NCBI GenBank assembly: GCA_022425485.1
Contig: JAKMFL010000033.1
Span: forward strand, 1-64,000
Source: Alphaproteobacteria bacterium
GTDB taxonomy: Bacteria; Pseudomonadota; Alphaproteobacteria; Puniceispirillales; Puniceispirillaceae
Direction of reading: 5' to 3'
Length of the DNA stretch: 64,000 bases
The translations under genes and the position numbers were made by a program. Positions 30,606 through 40,646 of this stretch are shown here, piece by piece; position 1 is the stretch's first letter; every line of letters starts with the position of its first letter. Below the pieces are notes generated by a model. The model saw nothing but the letters and a program-made list of their open reading frames with translations. It did no database searches and was not told where the DNA came from.

Positions 30606-32369
30606 CTATCTGGCAAGCCATTCTGGGCGCATGGATAACACATCAGACCCAGCTGAACAGATTTTATCTGATAGAGCCCCAATATGCGGCAAACAGCTAG
30701 ATAAATAGATTTGGCATGTAGCCTGCTTCGCCGCTACAAAATCAGGTGAGAAAGTCGCTACCGCATCCCTGCCAGCTATATGCGCTGATTTTGCCATTTG
30801 CCAGCCACCAAAAAGGTAGCCAAGCAACATAAGCCAATCGACCCCGCTAACCGCCACATCCCGGGGGTTGTTCGCACGTGCGCATAAAGTATCCAAAGTT
30901 GCTCTAGCCCTATCTAGCCCCTGCATCACCGGCGTTGAATATTGGGCTGACACGCCTTTCATATCGCCTTCGATTTCAGCGAATAAAGCTGTTAGTCCAG
31001 CGCCATTATCGCGCAAGGTTTTCCGGAATAGCAGATCATTTGCCTGAATAGCGGTGGTACCTTCATAAATCGGCAGAATACGCGAATCACGGAAATGCTG
31101 AGCAGCGCCTGTTTCCTCAATAAAACCCATGCCGCCATGCACCTGCACCGCATCTGAGGTCAGCGCCACCGACCGTTCGGTCAGCCATCCTTTAATAATA
31201 GGGATCAACAGCGAGGCACGCTGCTCTTCAAAGGCTTTTTGGCCTTCCTCAGCATGGTGGGCTTTATCCAGTGCCGCCCCACCAACAAGGATAAGCGCAC
31301 GCATCGCCTCTACCTCTGCCCGCATTACACTCACCAGACGCAATACATCTGGATGCTCTATAATAGCTGTTCCTTCCGGCCTATCAAGCGGGGCTCCCTG
31401 CACCCGGTTAGCCGCATAATCCACCGCCTGTTGATAAGCGCGTTCAGCGATAGAAAGTCCCTGCAAGCCGACCGCAAAACGGGCATGGTTCATCATGCCA
31501 AACATGATCTCCAGCCCCTTATTTTCTTCTCCTACCAGATAGCCTATTGCCCCGCCTTTCTCTCCATATTGCAGAACAGCGGTAGGCGAGGCTTTAATGC
31601 CCAGCTTTTTTTCAATAGACAGGCATTTCACATCATTGCGTGCGCCCAAACTGCCATCTTCGTTGACCAGAAATTTTGGCACGATAAACACGGAAATACC
31701 CTTTACCCCCGGCGGGGCATCAGGGGTGCGGGCCAGCACCAGATGAATGATATTTTCTGCCATATCATGCTCGCCATAGGTGATATATATTTTCTGGCCG
31801 CTTATCAGATAATGATCGCCGTTCGGGACTGCCCGACTTTTAATCGCGGCAAGGTCGGTACCTGCCTGCGGCTCGGTCAGGTTCATGGTGCCTGTCCAAC
31901 GCCCCTCCACCATCGGCGGGACAAATATTTCTTTTTGTGCATCATTGGCTGATTTCTGGAGCGCGTAGATCTGACCTTGCGTTAGCAAATGGCATAAAGC
32001 AAAGCTCAGGCTAGCAGATTGCCACATCTCATTCACTGCGGCACTAACAGCCATCGGCATATGCTGGCCACCAAATTCTTCGGCGGCTTCCATCGCAGTC
32101 CAGCCCGCCTCGCCCATCGCTTTATAGGCGCTTGCAAACCCATCTGGGGTTTTAACCTCACCATCTTCAGTTCGCACACATCCCTGATTGTCAGCACTAT
32201 GATTTAAAGGAGCAATCACATCCGCTGCCAGTTTGCCAGCTTCCTCTAAAACAGCATCTGCTAGCTCTGTGCTGATATCCCCAAATGGCGGCAATCCCGA
32301 CAGCTTGTCTAAATCTGCCAGATAGCGCAGGCCAAATTTCATATCATCAATAGGCGGTGTATAATTCAT
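30606..32369 (-). CDS. acyl-CoA dehydrogenase (long form)
   Basis: MNLTEPQAGTDLAAIKSRA, QVHGGMGFIEETGAAQHFRDSRILPIYEGTTAIQANDL. Confidence 0.92.
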   Translation of the reverse strand: MNYTPPIDDMKFGLRYLADLDKLSGLPPFGDISTELADAVLEEAGKLAADVIAPLNHSADNQGCVRTEDGEVKTPDGFASAYKAMGEAGWTAMEAAEEFGGQHMPMAVSAAVNEMWQSASLSFALCHLLTQGQIYALQKSANDAQKEIFVPPMVEGRWTGTMNLTEPQAGTDLAAIKSRAVPNGDHYLISGQKIYITYGEHDMAENIIHLVLARTPDAPPGVKGISVFIVPKFLVNEDGSLGARNDVKCLSIEKKLGIKASPTAVLQYGEKGGAIGYLVGEENKGLEIMFGMMNHARFAVGLQGLSIAERAYQQAVDYAANRVQGAPLDRPEGTAIIEHPDVLRLVSVMRAEVEAMRALILVGGAALDKAHHAEEGQKAFEEQRASLLIPIIKGWLTERSVALTSDAVQVHGGMGFIEETGAAQHFRDSRILPIYEGTTAIQANDLLFRKTLRDNGAGLTALFAEIEGDMKGVSAQYSTPVMQGLDRARATLDTLCARANNPRDVAVSGVDWLMLLGYLFGGWQMAKSAHIAGRDAVATFSPDFVAAKQATCQIYLSSCLPHIGALSDKICSAGSDVLSMRPEWLAR

Positions 32370-32411
32370 AACCCTCTACCTTTATCCTATTTTGTTTTTT
32401 CTTTTTACCTG

Positions 32412-32437
32412 CGCACTTCTATTCCGCACTTCTATTC
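32412..32437. repeat. 13-bp perfect tandem duplication spanning the stop of the indolepyruvate oxidoreductase gene
   Basis: cgcacttctattc x2; the TAG stop (minus) is at 32432-32434. Confidence 0.95.
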
Positions 32438-35400
32438 TGCATAGAAACGTTTCTTTAACGCCTGTAATTCTGTCTCTGCCGCAATCATATGGCTTAGGCG
32501 CACAGGGCCAAAGCCACGTATTTTTTCTGGAAGGCTGGCCATTTCCACTGCAGATTCATAATTTTTTGGCGTTAGATTAGCACAAATTTCCACGAGTATC
32601 GCACAATAATCATCACGGGCTTGGCGCTCTCGTTTGCGCTCTTCTGTATAGCCAAAAACATCCATCCATGTGCCGCGCACCGCACGCAGATACCGCAATA
32701 GTTTAAAAGCTGGCCAAATCCAGCTGCCATATTGGGATTTGCGTGGGCGTCCGCTCGCTGGATCTTGCTTGGCCAATAATGGCGGCGCCAGATGCACAGA
32801 CAGTTTTACATCCCCTTCAAACATTTGTTTTATCTGCTGGCTGAACTGGCCATCGCTGTAGAGGCGTGCCACCTCATACTCATCTTTGATAGCCATCATC
32901 TTATATAAATATCTAGCCGCAGCTTTTGATAATCTTTGGCGCTCATCCTTATCGCCCGCGATAACCGGGCGAAGCAAGCTGCGATACTGTTCTGCATAGC
33001 GTGCATCCTGATAAGTAGTAAGGCGGGCCACTCGGTCAGCAATAATATCGTCTAAATCTTCAATGCGGCCAGCCATAGCAAGCGGCACCGTGGCTGCTTT
33101 TTCAGCAAGCGCTGCTTCCACCTCTTCAGGGTCTGCTACCCATTGGCGCCCCCACATAAAGGCCTGTTTGGACTGCTCAACAGCAACATTATTTAACGTT
33201 ATCGCCTCTTCTATAGCGCCCGCAGAAAGCGGGATAAGGCCGCGCTGAAAAGCTACACCTAGCAAGAATAAATTGGCCGCAATGGCATCGCCTAGCAAAC
33301 TAAGCGCCATCTGGGTTGCATTAACCATAAAGGCGCGGTCTTCGCCAACAATGCCAGACAGACGCTGGGCAATATCCGCGCTGGGCAAACTTGCATCAGC
33401 ATCACGGGTAAAATCGCCTGTTGGCATCTCATAGCTATTTGCAACAACATGACCATCTGCGCGCATAAGCTTTAACAGCCCTGCTTCAGCACTGACCAAA
33501 TTATCACAGCCAAGCAATAGATCAGCACTGCCCGGCCCGATACGGATAGCTGAAATATCTTCAGGGGTGGCAGCAATACGAATATGGCTGGTTACGGCCC
33601 CACCCTTCTGAGCTAGCCCTGCCATATCGATAATGCCGCACCCCCTGCCTTCGAGATGCGCTGCCATTCCCAACAAGGCACCGATAGTGACGACACCGGT
33701 ACCGCCCACCCCGGTTAAAACGATGCTCATTGGCTTATCAAGCGGGAAGACAGGTGTAGGCGCAGCTAAATCACTGGTTAGCTGGGTAGCTTCTGGTTTA
33801 CGCAATTGGCCACCCTTGACGCTAACAAAGCTTGGGCAAAACCCTTTAATACATGAAAAATCTTTATTACAAGCAGACTGATCGATCTGGCGTTTGCGAC
33901 CTAATTCTGTTTCTAAAGGCAAAATAGCCACACAGTTTGATTGCACACCGCAATCGCCACATCCCTCACATACCTCAGGGTTGATCATAATCCGCTCATC
34001 AGGATCAACCATCTTGCCGCGCTTGCGCCGCCGTCGCTTTTCGGTTGCGCATGTCTGGTCATAAATTAGACCGCTAACGCCTTTAACCTCGGCCAATTCT
34101 TTTTGCACAATCTGCAATTCGCTGCGGTGATAAAAGCGCATCCCATCAGGATAGGCCGATTTATCATGGCGGGTTAAATCATCTGTGACCAGCACCAGCG
34201 GCGCCACCCCGCTAGCACGCAGCAAACCAGCAATTTCAACAGGTGTTATCCCGCCTTCATGCGTTTGCCCACCTGTCATTGCCACCGCATCATTATATAA
34301 CACTTTATAGGTCATATTGACGCCTGCTGCGACCGCCGCCCGTATTGCCATTAATCCAGAATGATTAAAGGTGCCATCACCGATATTCTGGAACATATGC
34401 GGGCGATGCGAAAAACAGGCCTCGCCGATCCAGTTAGCCCCCTCGCCCCCCATATGGGTGAAGCCTTCCACATCCCGGTCCATAAATTGGGCCATCCAGT
34501 GACAGCCAATACCCGCATAACCGCGCGTGCCTTCGGGCAGAACAGTGGAGCTATTATGTGGACAGCCTGCACAAAAATAGGGGGCACGCGTCACTGATAA
34601 AGGCGCAAATTCCCGCATTAATGCTGTATCTATTTCAGCCAGCCTCTTATTCAGGCTGGCGCTTCGTACCTCTTCTGGCAGCAGCTTTGCAGCAATAGCT
34701 CTGGCTACCTCCATAGAGGTTATAGAGCCTTCTTCGGTCAGCAAACGCGCACCCTCTAGATCGCGCTTACCAAAAACAGATGGCGACTGCGCAGTATTAT
34801 AGAGAATTTCTTTAACCTGACTTTCCAGCAATCCGCGTTTTTCTTCGACCACGAGGATATCGGTTAACCCAGATGCAAATGCTTTCAATCCTTCTGGTTC
34901 AACCGGCCAGGACATACCTATTTTATAAACACTAAGGCCAAGCTTCTCTGCTGCACGCGCATCAATGCCTAAATCAGCGAGCGCCTGCACCACATCCATA
35001 TAGGCCTTGCCAGTACTGACAATGCCAAAGCGCGGCGTCTGCCCGCCGCTTACCGTGACGCGGTCTAATTTATTCGCCCGCACATAGGCATTAACCGCCC
35101 GCATTTTGTGCGCGTGCAAACGCTGTTCCTGATCATGACGATGGTCAGCACGCCTGATATTAAGCCCGCCCATCGGCATCTCAAAATCATTGGGCAAATG
35201 GGTATGAAAACTATCTGGGGTTAAGGTAACAGATGCGGTGGATTCGATATTATCTTTAACACATTTTATCCCGCACCAGACACTGGCAAAACGTGACAAC
35301 GCCCATCCATGCAAACCAAAATCTACCATCTCTTCTAGATTGGCAGGGTTCAGAACCGGGATCATCACATCCATCATAGCATATTCTGACTGGTGGCAGA

Positions 35401-35902
35401 CGGTTGAGCTTTCACCGCCATGGTCATCCCCCATCAGCGCCAATACCCCGCCCTTATCGGCCGTACCTGCGAGATTTGCATGGCGAAATACATCGCCTGT
35501 TCTATCAACGCCCGGCCCTTTGCCATACCAGATGCCGAACACCCCATCATATTTGCCCTCCCCATGCAGATTAGCTTGCTGGGTACCCCACAATGCGGTG
35601 GCCGCTAAATCTTCGTTCAAGGCAGGCGCAAAAGTAACATTAGCTGCTTCTAAAACGTTGGTCGCTTGTTCAAACTGCAAATCGATGCTGCCCAAAGGAG
35701 AGCCCCGATAGCCGCTGACATATCCGGCCGTATTTAGACCAGCGCGGCGGTCTATTTCTGCCTGCAACAGGCACAAGCGCACTAACGCCTGAGTGCCGCT
35801 AACAAATACATCTGGAGTTTCCAGATCATATTTATCGGCAAGGCTTACTGGACGCAAAGCAGCCTCATGCAAAATACGGGTATTTTTAGTATCACCATCC
35901 AT
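32432..35902 (-). CDS. fused indolepyruvate ferredoxin oxidoreductase
   Basis: 1156 aa: N-terminal TPP/pyrimidine domains, CEGCGDCGVQSNC ferredoxin-like cluster, gamma domain TGVGGTGVVTIGALLGMAAHLEG. Confidence 0.9.
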   Translation of the reverse strand: MDGDTKNTRILHEAALRPVSLADKYDLETPDVFVSGTQALVRLCLLQAEIDRRAGLNTAGYVSGYRGSPLGSIDLQFEQATNVLEAANVTFAPALNEDLAATALWGTQQANLHGEGKYDGVFGIWYGKGPGVDRTGDVFRHANLAGTADKGGVLALMGDDHGGESSTVCHQSEYAMMDVMIPVLNPANLEEMVDFGLHGWALSRFASVWCGIKCVKDNIESTASVTLTPDSFHTHLPNDFEMPMGGLNIRRADHRHDQEQRLHAHKMRAVNAYVRANKLDRVTVSGGQTPRFGIVSTGKAYMDVVQALADLGIDARAAEKLGLSVYKIGMSWPVEPEGLKAFASGLTDILVVEEKRGLLESQVKEILYNTAQSPSVFGKRDLEGARLLTEEGSITSMEVARAIAAKLLPEEVRSASLNKRLAEIDTALMREFAPLSVTRAPYFCAGCPHNSSTVLPEGTRGYAGIGCHWMAQFMDRDVEGFTHMGGEGANWIGEACFSHRPHMFQNIGDGTFNHSGLMAIRAAVAAGVNMTYKVLYNDAVAMTGGQTHEGGITPVEIAGLLRASGVAPLVLVTDDLTRHDKSAYPDGMRFYHRSELQIVQKELAEVKGVSGLIYDQTCATEKRRRRKRGKMVDPDERIMINPEVCEGCGDCGVQSNCVAILPLETELGRKRQIDQSACNKDFSCIKGFCPSFVSVKGGQLRKPEATQLTSDLAAPTPVFPLDKPMSIVLTGVGGTGVVTIGALLGMAAHLEGRGCGIIDMAGLAQKGGAVTSHIRIAATPEDISAIRIGPGSADLLLGCDNLVSAEAGLLKLMRADGHVVANSYEMPTGDFTRDADASLPSADIAQRLSGIVGEDRAFMVNATQMALSLLGDAIAANLFLLGVAFQRGLIPLSAGAIEEAITLNNVAVEQSKQAFMWGRQWVADPEEVEAALAEKAATVPLAMAGRIEDLDDIIADRVARLTTYQDARYAEQYRSLLRPVIAGDKDERQRLSKAAARYLYKMMAIKDEYEVARLYSDGQFSQQIKQMFEGDVKLSVHLAPPLLAKQDPASGRPRKSQYGSWIWPAFKLLRYLRAVRGTWMDVFGYTEERKRERQARDDYCAILVEICANLTPKNYESAVEMASLPEKIRGFGPVRLSHMIAAETELQALKKRFYAE

Positions 35903-36103
35903 AGTTTTATGTTAGCCCGATCTCTGTTCTTTCGCCAATATAATCAAAACTAATCTGCCTCTGTTTTTTTATAATGTGATGCAAAGATACCAAAGACAGG
36001 CCTTAAAACATCAATATTTGGATTTTACTAAAACTGCGCTTATGCTTAGATATAGTGTTTGCACCCCAAGAGGATAGGGCAGAACGCCTTAGGGAGAAGC
36101 TAG

Positions 36104-36940
36104 ATGACGCCAGATGCACAAAATCCAGAAGAAAGTTCGCGTGAAAAAACGCAAAAAGCCTATGTGCTGGAAGTCCATGACGGCACTATCGCAACGCTGA
36201 CGCTAAATCGGCCAGAGGCCAGAAACAGCTTGTCCCTAGCGATGCTAGATGCGCTACATGACGCTATCAAACGGCTATCAGAAGATAGCCTTATCAAAGT
36301 TGTTATCCTTAGCGCCAACGGGCCGGTTTTTTGCGCAGGACACGATCTGAAAGAATTGACCGCCGCGCGAAGCCAGCCCGATAGAGGCCGCGCTTTCTTT
36401 GATAAAACCATGACCAAATGTTCCCAAGTGATGCAAGCTATCATTGCCTGTCCAAAGCCAGTCATTGCCTCTGTACAGGGCACAGCAACGGCGGCTGGGT
36501 GCCAGCTGGTGGCAACCTGCGATCTGGCCGTTGCCGCAGAAGAAGCAAGCTTTGCAACGCCAGGTGTACATATTGGGCTCTTTTGTTCTACCCCCATGGT
36601 GGCCTTATCGCGCAATGTGCCGCGCAAAAAAGCCATGCAAATGCTGCTGACCGGCGAGATGGTCAGCGCACAGCAAGCGGTTGAATGGGGCCTGTTAAAC
36701 CAAGCCGTTCCTCTGTCAGAGCTGAAGCCAGCAACCATCAAAATGGCCGAACTTATCGCTAGCAAACCTGCCTCAACAGTCAAAATCGGTAAAGAAGCGT
36801 TTTATAAACAAGCTGAAATGGGGCTTGCAGATGCTTATGATTATGCTGCATCTGTAATGACCCAGAATATGCTGGAGCGAGATGCCGAGGAAGGCATAGG
36901 CGCTTTTATCGAAAAGCGCAGCCCGAACTGGCAATCCTAA
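36104..36940 (+). CDS. enoyl-CoA hydratase/isomerase family protein
   Basis: LNRPEARNSLS, PVFCAGHDLKEL, ASVQGTATAAGCQLVATCDLAV; AGGGAGAAG upstream. Confidence 0.88.
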   Translation: MTPDAQNPEESSREKTQKAYVLEVHDGTIATLTLNRPEARNSLSLAMLDALHDAIKRLSEDSLIKVVILSANGPVFCAGHDLKELTAARSQPDRGRAFFDKTMTKCSQVMQAIIACPKPVIASVQGTATAAGCQLVATCDLAVAAEEASFATPGVHIGLFCSTPMVALSRNVPRKKAMQMLLTGEMVSAQQAVEWGLLNQAVPLSELKPATIKMAELIASKPASTVKIGKEAFYKQAEMGLADAYDYAASVMTQNMLERDAEEGIGAFIEKRSPNWQS

Positions 36941-36950
36941 AGCTGCGAAG

Positions 36951-37712
36951 TTACGGCTTTAGCCGATACCCAGTTTTAAAAATTACTGAAATCACCGCAA
37001 CAAATAGCAAGCTGAATAAAGCAATCGCCATGAGGCTATAGGTGACCGCAACATCTGCTGTATCAAAAAACGCCCAGCGAAAGCCAGAGACCAGATAAAC
37101 TACCGGATTAAACAAGGTTGCTGTCTGCCAGAAAGGAGGCAGCATGCTGATAGAATAAAAACTGCCACCTAGGAAAACAAGCGGCGTAATAATAAGCGCA
37201 GGCACCAAATTCAGCTGTTCAAAATTTCGCGCACAAATGCCAATAATAAAACCAAGCAAACTAAAGGAAACACACGTCAGCGCAAGGAAAGCGACCATCC
37301 AGACAGGATGCGCAATCTGCAATGGCACAAACAAAAATGAAGTCGCTAAAATAATCAAACCAATTATCATAGACTTTGTAGCTGCCGCGCCAACATAACC
37401 AACCAGCATTTCAAGATAGGAAACAGGCGCTGACAAAGGCTCGTAGATCGTGCCAATGAATTTCGGAAAATAAATGCCAAACGAAGCGTTGGTAACGCTC
37501 TGCATCAGAACCGTTAACATGATAAGGCCGGGAACAATAAACGCGCCATATGATACCCCATCAATGGCAACCATGCGGCTGCCGATGGCAGAGCCAAACA
37601 CAATAAAATATAAAGCTGTGGAAATCACAGGCGAGATAATAGATTGTAATAAGGTGCGAAAAGTGCGCGCCATTTCAAAGAAATAAATTGCTTTAACTGC
37701 ATGCAGATTCAT
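36951..37712 (-). CDS. ABC-2 type transporter permease (YadH-like)
   Basis: Six-TM ABC-2 permease; partner ATPase directly upstream. Confidence 0.82.
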   Translation of the reverse strand: MNLHAVKAIYFFEMARTFRTLLQSIISPVISTALYFIVFGSAIGSRMVAIDGVSYGAFIVPGLIMLTVLMQSVTNASFGIYFPKFIGTIYEPLSAPVSYLEMLVGYVGAAATKSMIIGLIILATSFLFVPLQIAHPVWMVAFLALTCVSFSLLGFIIGICARNFEQLNLVPALIITPLVFLGGSFYSISMLPPFWQTATLFNPVVYLVSGFRWAFFDTADVAVTYSLMAIALFSLLFVAVISVIFKTGYRLKP

Positions 37713-37716
37713 CTGC

Positions 37717-38637
37717 TTAATCCTTTACCAAATCAACAAAGATATCTTCCAGAGAACTTTGCGAGGTTTGCAAATCGCGCAACAAAAAACCAGCGCTAGA
37801 GAGATCAGCTAGCAAGCCTGTAATGCCGGTGCGCTCTGCTTTGGTATCATAGCTGTAAATCACGCTTTGTTTATCCGGCGCAAGGCGCAACGCATATCCT
37901 GCCAGTGCCTCTGGCAGCTTATCAACAGATTGCTGCAAATGAATAGTCAGCTCTTTGGTGCCCATTTGGTGCATGAGCTGGTCTTTATTTTCTACCAACA
38001 AAATGCGGCCATGCGAGATAACCCCCACCCTATCTGCAAGGGCTTCAGCCTCTTCAATATAATGGGTGGTTAGCACGATGGTCACACCGTCTGCTTTTAG
38101 CTCTTCAACAATCCGCCACATATCTTTGCGCAATTCGACATCCACGCCGGCAGTTGGCTCATCCAAGAATAGCACACGCGGCTCATGGCTCAGCGCTTTG
38201 GCGATCAGCACGCGCCTTTTCATGCCCCCAGACAACTCCCTAATCGGGGTATCGCGCTTATCCCATAAGGACAGCTTTTTCAGCACCGCTTCGATATAAG
38301 ATTTATCAGGAGCAAACCCAAACAGGCCGCGCGAGAATTGCACCGTATTGATGACTTTCTCAAATGGCTCTAGGGCTACTTCTTGCGGCACCAATCCAAT
38401 AAGCCGGCGTGCGGCGCGGTAATCTGTTAGAATATCATACCCATCCACACTAACACGGCCAGCGCTGGGGTTTACCAACCCACAAATCATCGAAATCAGA
38501 GTAGTTTTACCGGCGCCATTTGGCCCCAACAAAGCAAGGATTTCGCCCTTATTGATCTCAAGATCAACCTTGTCCAAAGCAATATTGCCAGATGCATATA
38601 CCTTGGAAAGGCCCTGCACTGAAATCATTTTTTCCAT
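37717..38637 (-). CDS. ABC-2 type transporter ATP-binding protein (YadG-like)
   Basis: [49 protein letters not shown]. Confidence 0.9.
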   Translation of the reverse strand: MEKMISVQGLSKVYASGNIALDKVDLEINKGEILALLGPNGAGKTTLISMICGLVNPSAGRVSVDGYDILTDYRAARRLIGLVPQEVALEPFEKVINTVQFSRGLFGFAPDKSYIEAVLKKLSLWDKRDTPIRELSGGMKRRVLIAKALSHEPRVLFLDEPTAGVDVELRKDMWRIVEELKADGVTIVLTTHYIEEAEALADRVGVISHGRILLVENKDQLMHQMGTKELTIHLQQSVDKLPEALAGYALRLAPDKQSVIYSYDTKAERTGITGLLADLSSAGFLLRDLQTSQSSLEDIFVDLVKD

Positions 38638-38673
38638 ATAATTTGTCCCTGAAGGGCAGTTTTTATACCTGCA

Positions 38674-39318
38674 CTAGTCCCATTCGATTTTGAAATGAGT
38701 AGCCAGATCCTTAATTTGGGCATCGTCCATGATAGTGGGTTTCATGCCTTTGAGTAATAGACATAACTTAGCGGTCTCTTCTAATTCTTCAATGGCAAAT
38801 ACAGCAGCTTCTAACTCTAGTCCAGCAACAACTGGCCCATGGCTAGCCAACATCACTGCCGAGCGCTTGCCAGCAAGCGAGCGCACCGCATCCCCCATCG
38901 CTGGATCGCCCGGCCGAAAATAAGGCAGTAATTCAACCCTGCCAAGCCGCATCACCGAATAGGCTGTCAAAGGCGGCAGAAAAGGGGTGCCATCTTGCGG
39001 GGTCACCATAGATAGCGCGACCGAATGGCTAGAATGTAAATGCACTACTGCCCCTGTATTTTGGCGACTTTCATAAAAGGCGCTATGCAGCGACATTTCC
39101 TTGGTTGGGGCATCCCCGGACAGCAACGCTCCAGTATCGCTGATATGGGAAAGCTGGCCGGGATCAAGACGGCCAAAGCAGGCACCAGTAGGCGTAACCA
39201 ATAAGCTATTATCCGCCAAGCGAACAGAAATATTACCACTTGCCCCAGCCGTCAGACCGCGATCAAACATGGATTTTGCCAGCATACAAATCTGCTCACG
39301 TGTCTTTGCATTACTCAT
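38674..39318 (-). CDS. otnC: class II aldolase/adducin family protein, OtnC-like (3-oxo-tetronate 4-phosphate decarboxylase candidate)
   Basis: GASGNISVRLADNSLLVTPTG, HLHSSHSVALSM, VMLASHGPVVAG; start MSNAKTREQ at 39318; follows an OtnK-like gene. Confidence 0.72.
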   Translation of the reverse strand: MSNAKTREQICMLAKSMFDRGLTAGASGNISVRLADNSLLVTPTGACFGRLDPGQLSHISDTGALLSGDAPTKEMSLHSAFYESRQNTGAVVHLHSSHSVALSMVTPQDGTPFLPPLTAYSVMRLGRVELLPYFRPGDPAMGDAVRSLAGKRSAVMLASHGPVVAGLELEAAVFAIEELEETAKLCLLLKGMKPTIMDDAQIKDLATHFKIEWD

Positions 39319-39349
39319 CGCCTTACCCCTTGCTCGCCAGCCTATCTGC

Positions 39350-40615
39350 CTATTTTCCTGCAAGGCAGTCTGCTGCCTTAAGGAAGAAATCCTCTGCGCC
39401 GAAATTGCCGCTTTTAAGGGCAAGGGTGAGGGCGGGGCCGCCGCGTAAGGCCGGCACGCCCGGGTCAATCTCTGGCCCAATAATCAGCGCTGGCAGGCCA
39501 AGCGCTTCAACAACCGCACCAGACGTCTCACCGCCAGCAACTATCAGCCGGCTAGCCATATCATTAACCACCGCAACAGCCAACGCACCAAAGAAACTCT
39601 CAAACGCTTCTGCTGCTAGCTCACGGCCAAATTCTTGCTGAATTTTGCGCACCTCTTCTGGCTCTGCAGAACTATATATCAGCGGCACCGCATCGGGGCT
39701 TGCCGCCAATGTTTCTTCTGCCCATGCCAGCGCGTCTGATATCCCAAACTCCCCTGTAATGACCGCAGCGCTATCTAGGGCTAATACTGGCTGTCCAGCT
39801 GCCTTATGGGCAGCTATCTGGGCACGGGTAGCTGCCGCGCAAGATCCACAAATGGCCACACATTTTCCAGCCTCACCTGTCCAGTTTTGTGCGCTATGTT
39901 TGCCTCCAGCTAGCCCATCAAAATTTTGCGGCAAGCCGATAGCAATTCCAGAACCACCGGTGACGAGCTTCTGTGATTTCAATGCCTTGCCTACAACCAT
40001 CAAATCCTCATCATTAATGGCGTCCACAATCATGTAATTTCTGCCAGCAGCGGCTTCATCAGCCATTTTCTGGCGCACTTGGCTATCCCCTTGCCGCACA
40101 TCTTCATAAGCCACATGACCAATTTTTGTTCCTGTTTGCAGAGCCAGCCATTTACGCAAATCAGATTCTGTCATTGGATTTAAAGGATGGTCTTTTAACG
40201 GGCTATCCGATAGCAATTCTTGGCCTACAAACAGATGTCCTTGATAAATAGACCGCCCCGTAGTTGGAAACGCAGGACAGAAAATGACCTGCTTTGCGGA
40301 AAGCCTTTCTGCCAGTGCCATGGCCACCTGACCAATATTACCTTCTGGGGTCGAATCAAAGGTCGAACAATATTTGAAAAAGAATTGCTCACAGCCTTGT
40401 GCTTGCAGCCAGTCAAGCGCGGCAAGCGATTGGGCAATGGCCTCATCAACCGGAATAGAACGCGATTTTAGCGCAACAATACCTGCGTCAACATCACCAG
40501 CAGCCGGCATATCTGGTATGCCCGAATATTGAACCACATGCATGCCTGCTTTGGTGAGCATATTTCCAAGATCGCTGGAACCTGTAAAATCATCACCTAT
40601 ACAACCCAGATACAT
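39350..40615 (-). CDS. otnK: four-carbon acid sugar kinase family, OtnK-like (3-oxo-tetronate kinase candidate)
   Basis: MYLGCIGDDFTGSSDLGNMLTKAGM, KYCSTFDSTPEGNIG, VAGGETSGAVVEALGL. Confidence 0.82.
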   Translation of the reverse strand: MYLGCIGDDFTGSSDLGNMLTKAGMHVVQYSGIPDMPAAGDVDAGIVALKSRSIPVDEAIAQSLAALDWLQAQGCEQFFFKYCSTFDSTPEGNIGQVAMALAERLSAKQVIFCPAFPTTGRSIYQGHLFVGQELLSDSPLKDHPLNPMTESDLRKWLALQTGTKIGHVAYEDVRQGDSQVRQKMADEAAAGRNYMIVDAINDEDLMVVGKALKSQKLVTGGSGIAIGLPQNFDGLAGGKHSAQNWTGEAGKCVAICGSCAAATRAQIAAHKAAGQPVLALDSAAVITGEFGISDALAWAEETLAASPDAVPLIYSSAEPEEVRKIQQEFGRELAAEAFESFFGALAVAVVNDMASRLIVAGGETSGAVVEALGLPALIIGPEIDPGVPALRGGPALTLALKSGNFGAEDFFLKAADCLAGK

Positions 40616-40646
40616 TGCTATCCCCTCATCGTAAAAATGGTAAAGG

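Noticed and set aside
31239-31952. 237-aa ORF antisense to the acyl-CoA dehydrogenase
   Set aside because: Overlaps a strongly supported gene; no recognisable domain or ribosome-binding site.
36160-36783. 207-aa ORF antisense to the enoyl-CoA hydratase gene
   Set aside because: Shadow ORF of a clear crotonase-family gene; Ser/Cys/Ala-rich composition without domain motifs.
36937-36962. Inverted repeat CTAAAGC-N12-GCTTTAG between convergent genes as terminator
   Set aside because: Only 7 bp, A/T-containing, loop of 12 and no U-tract on either strand.
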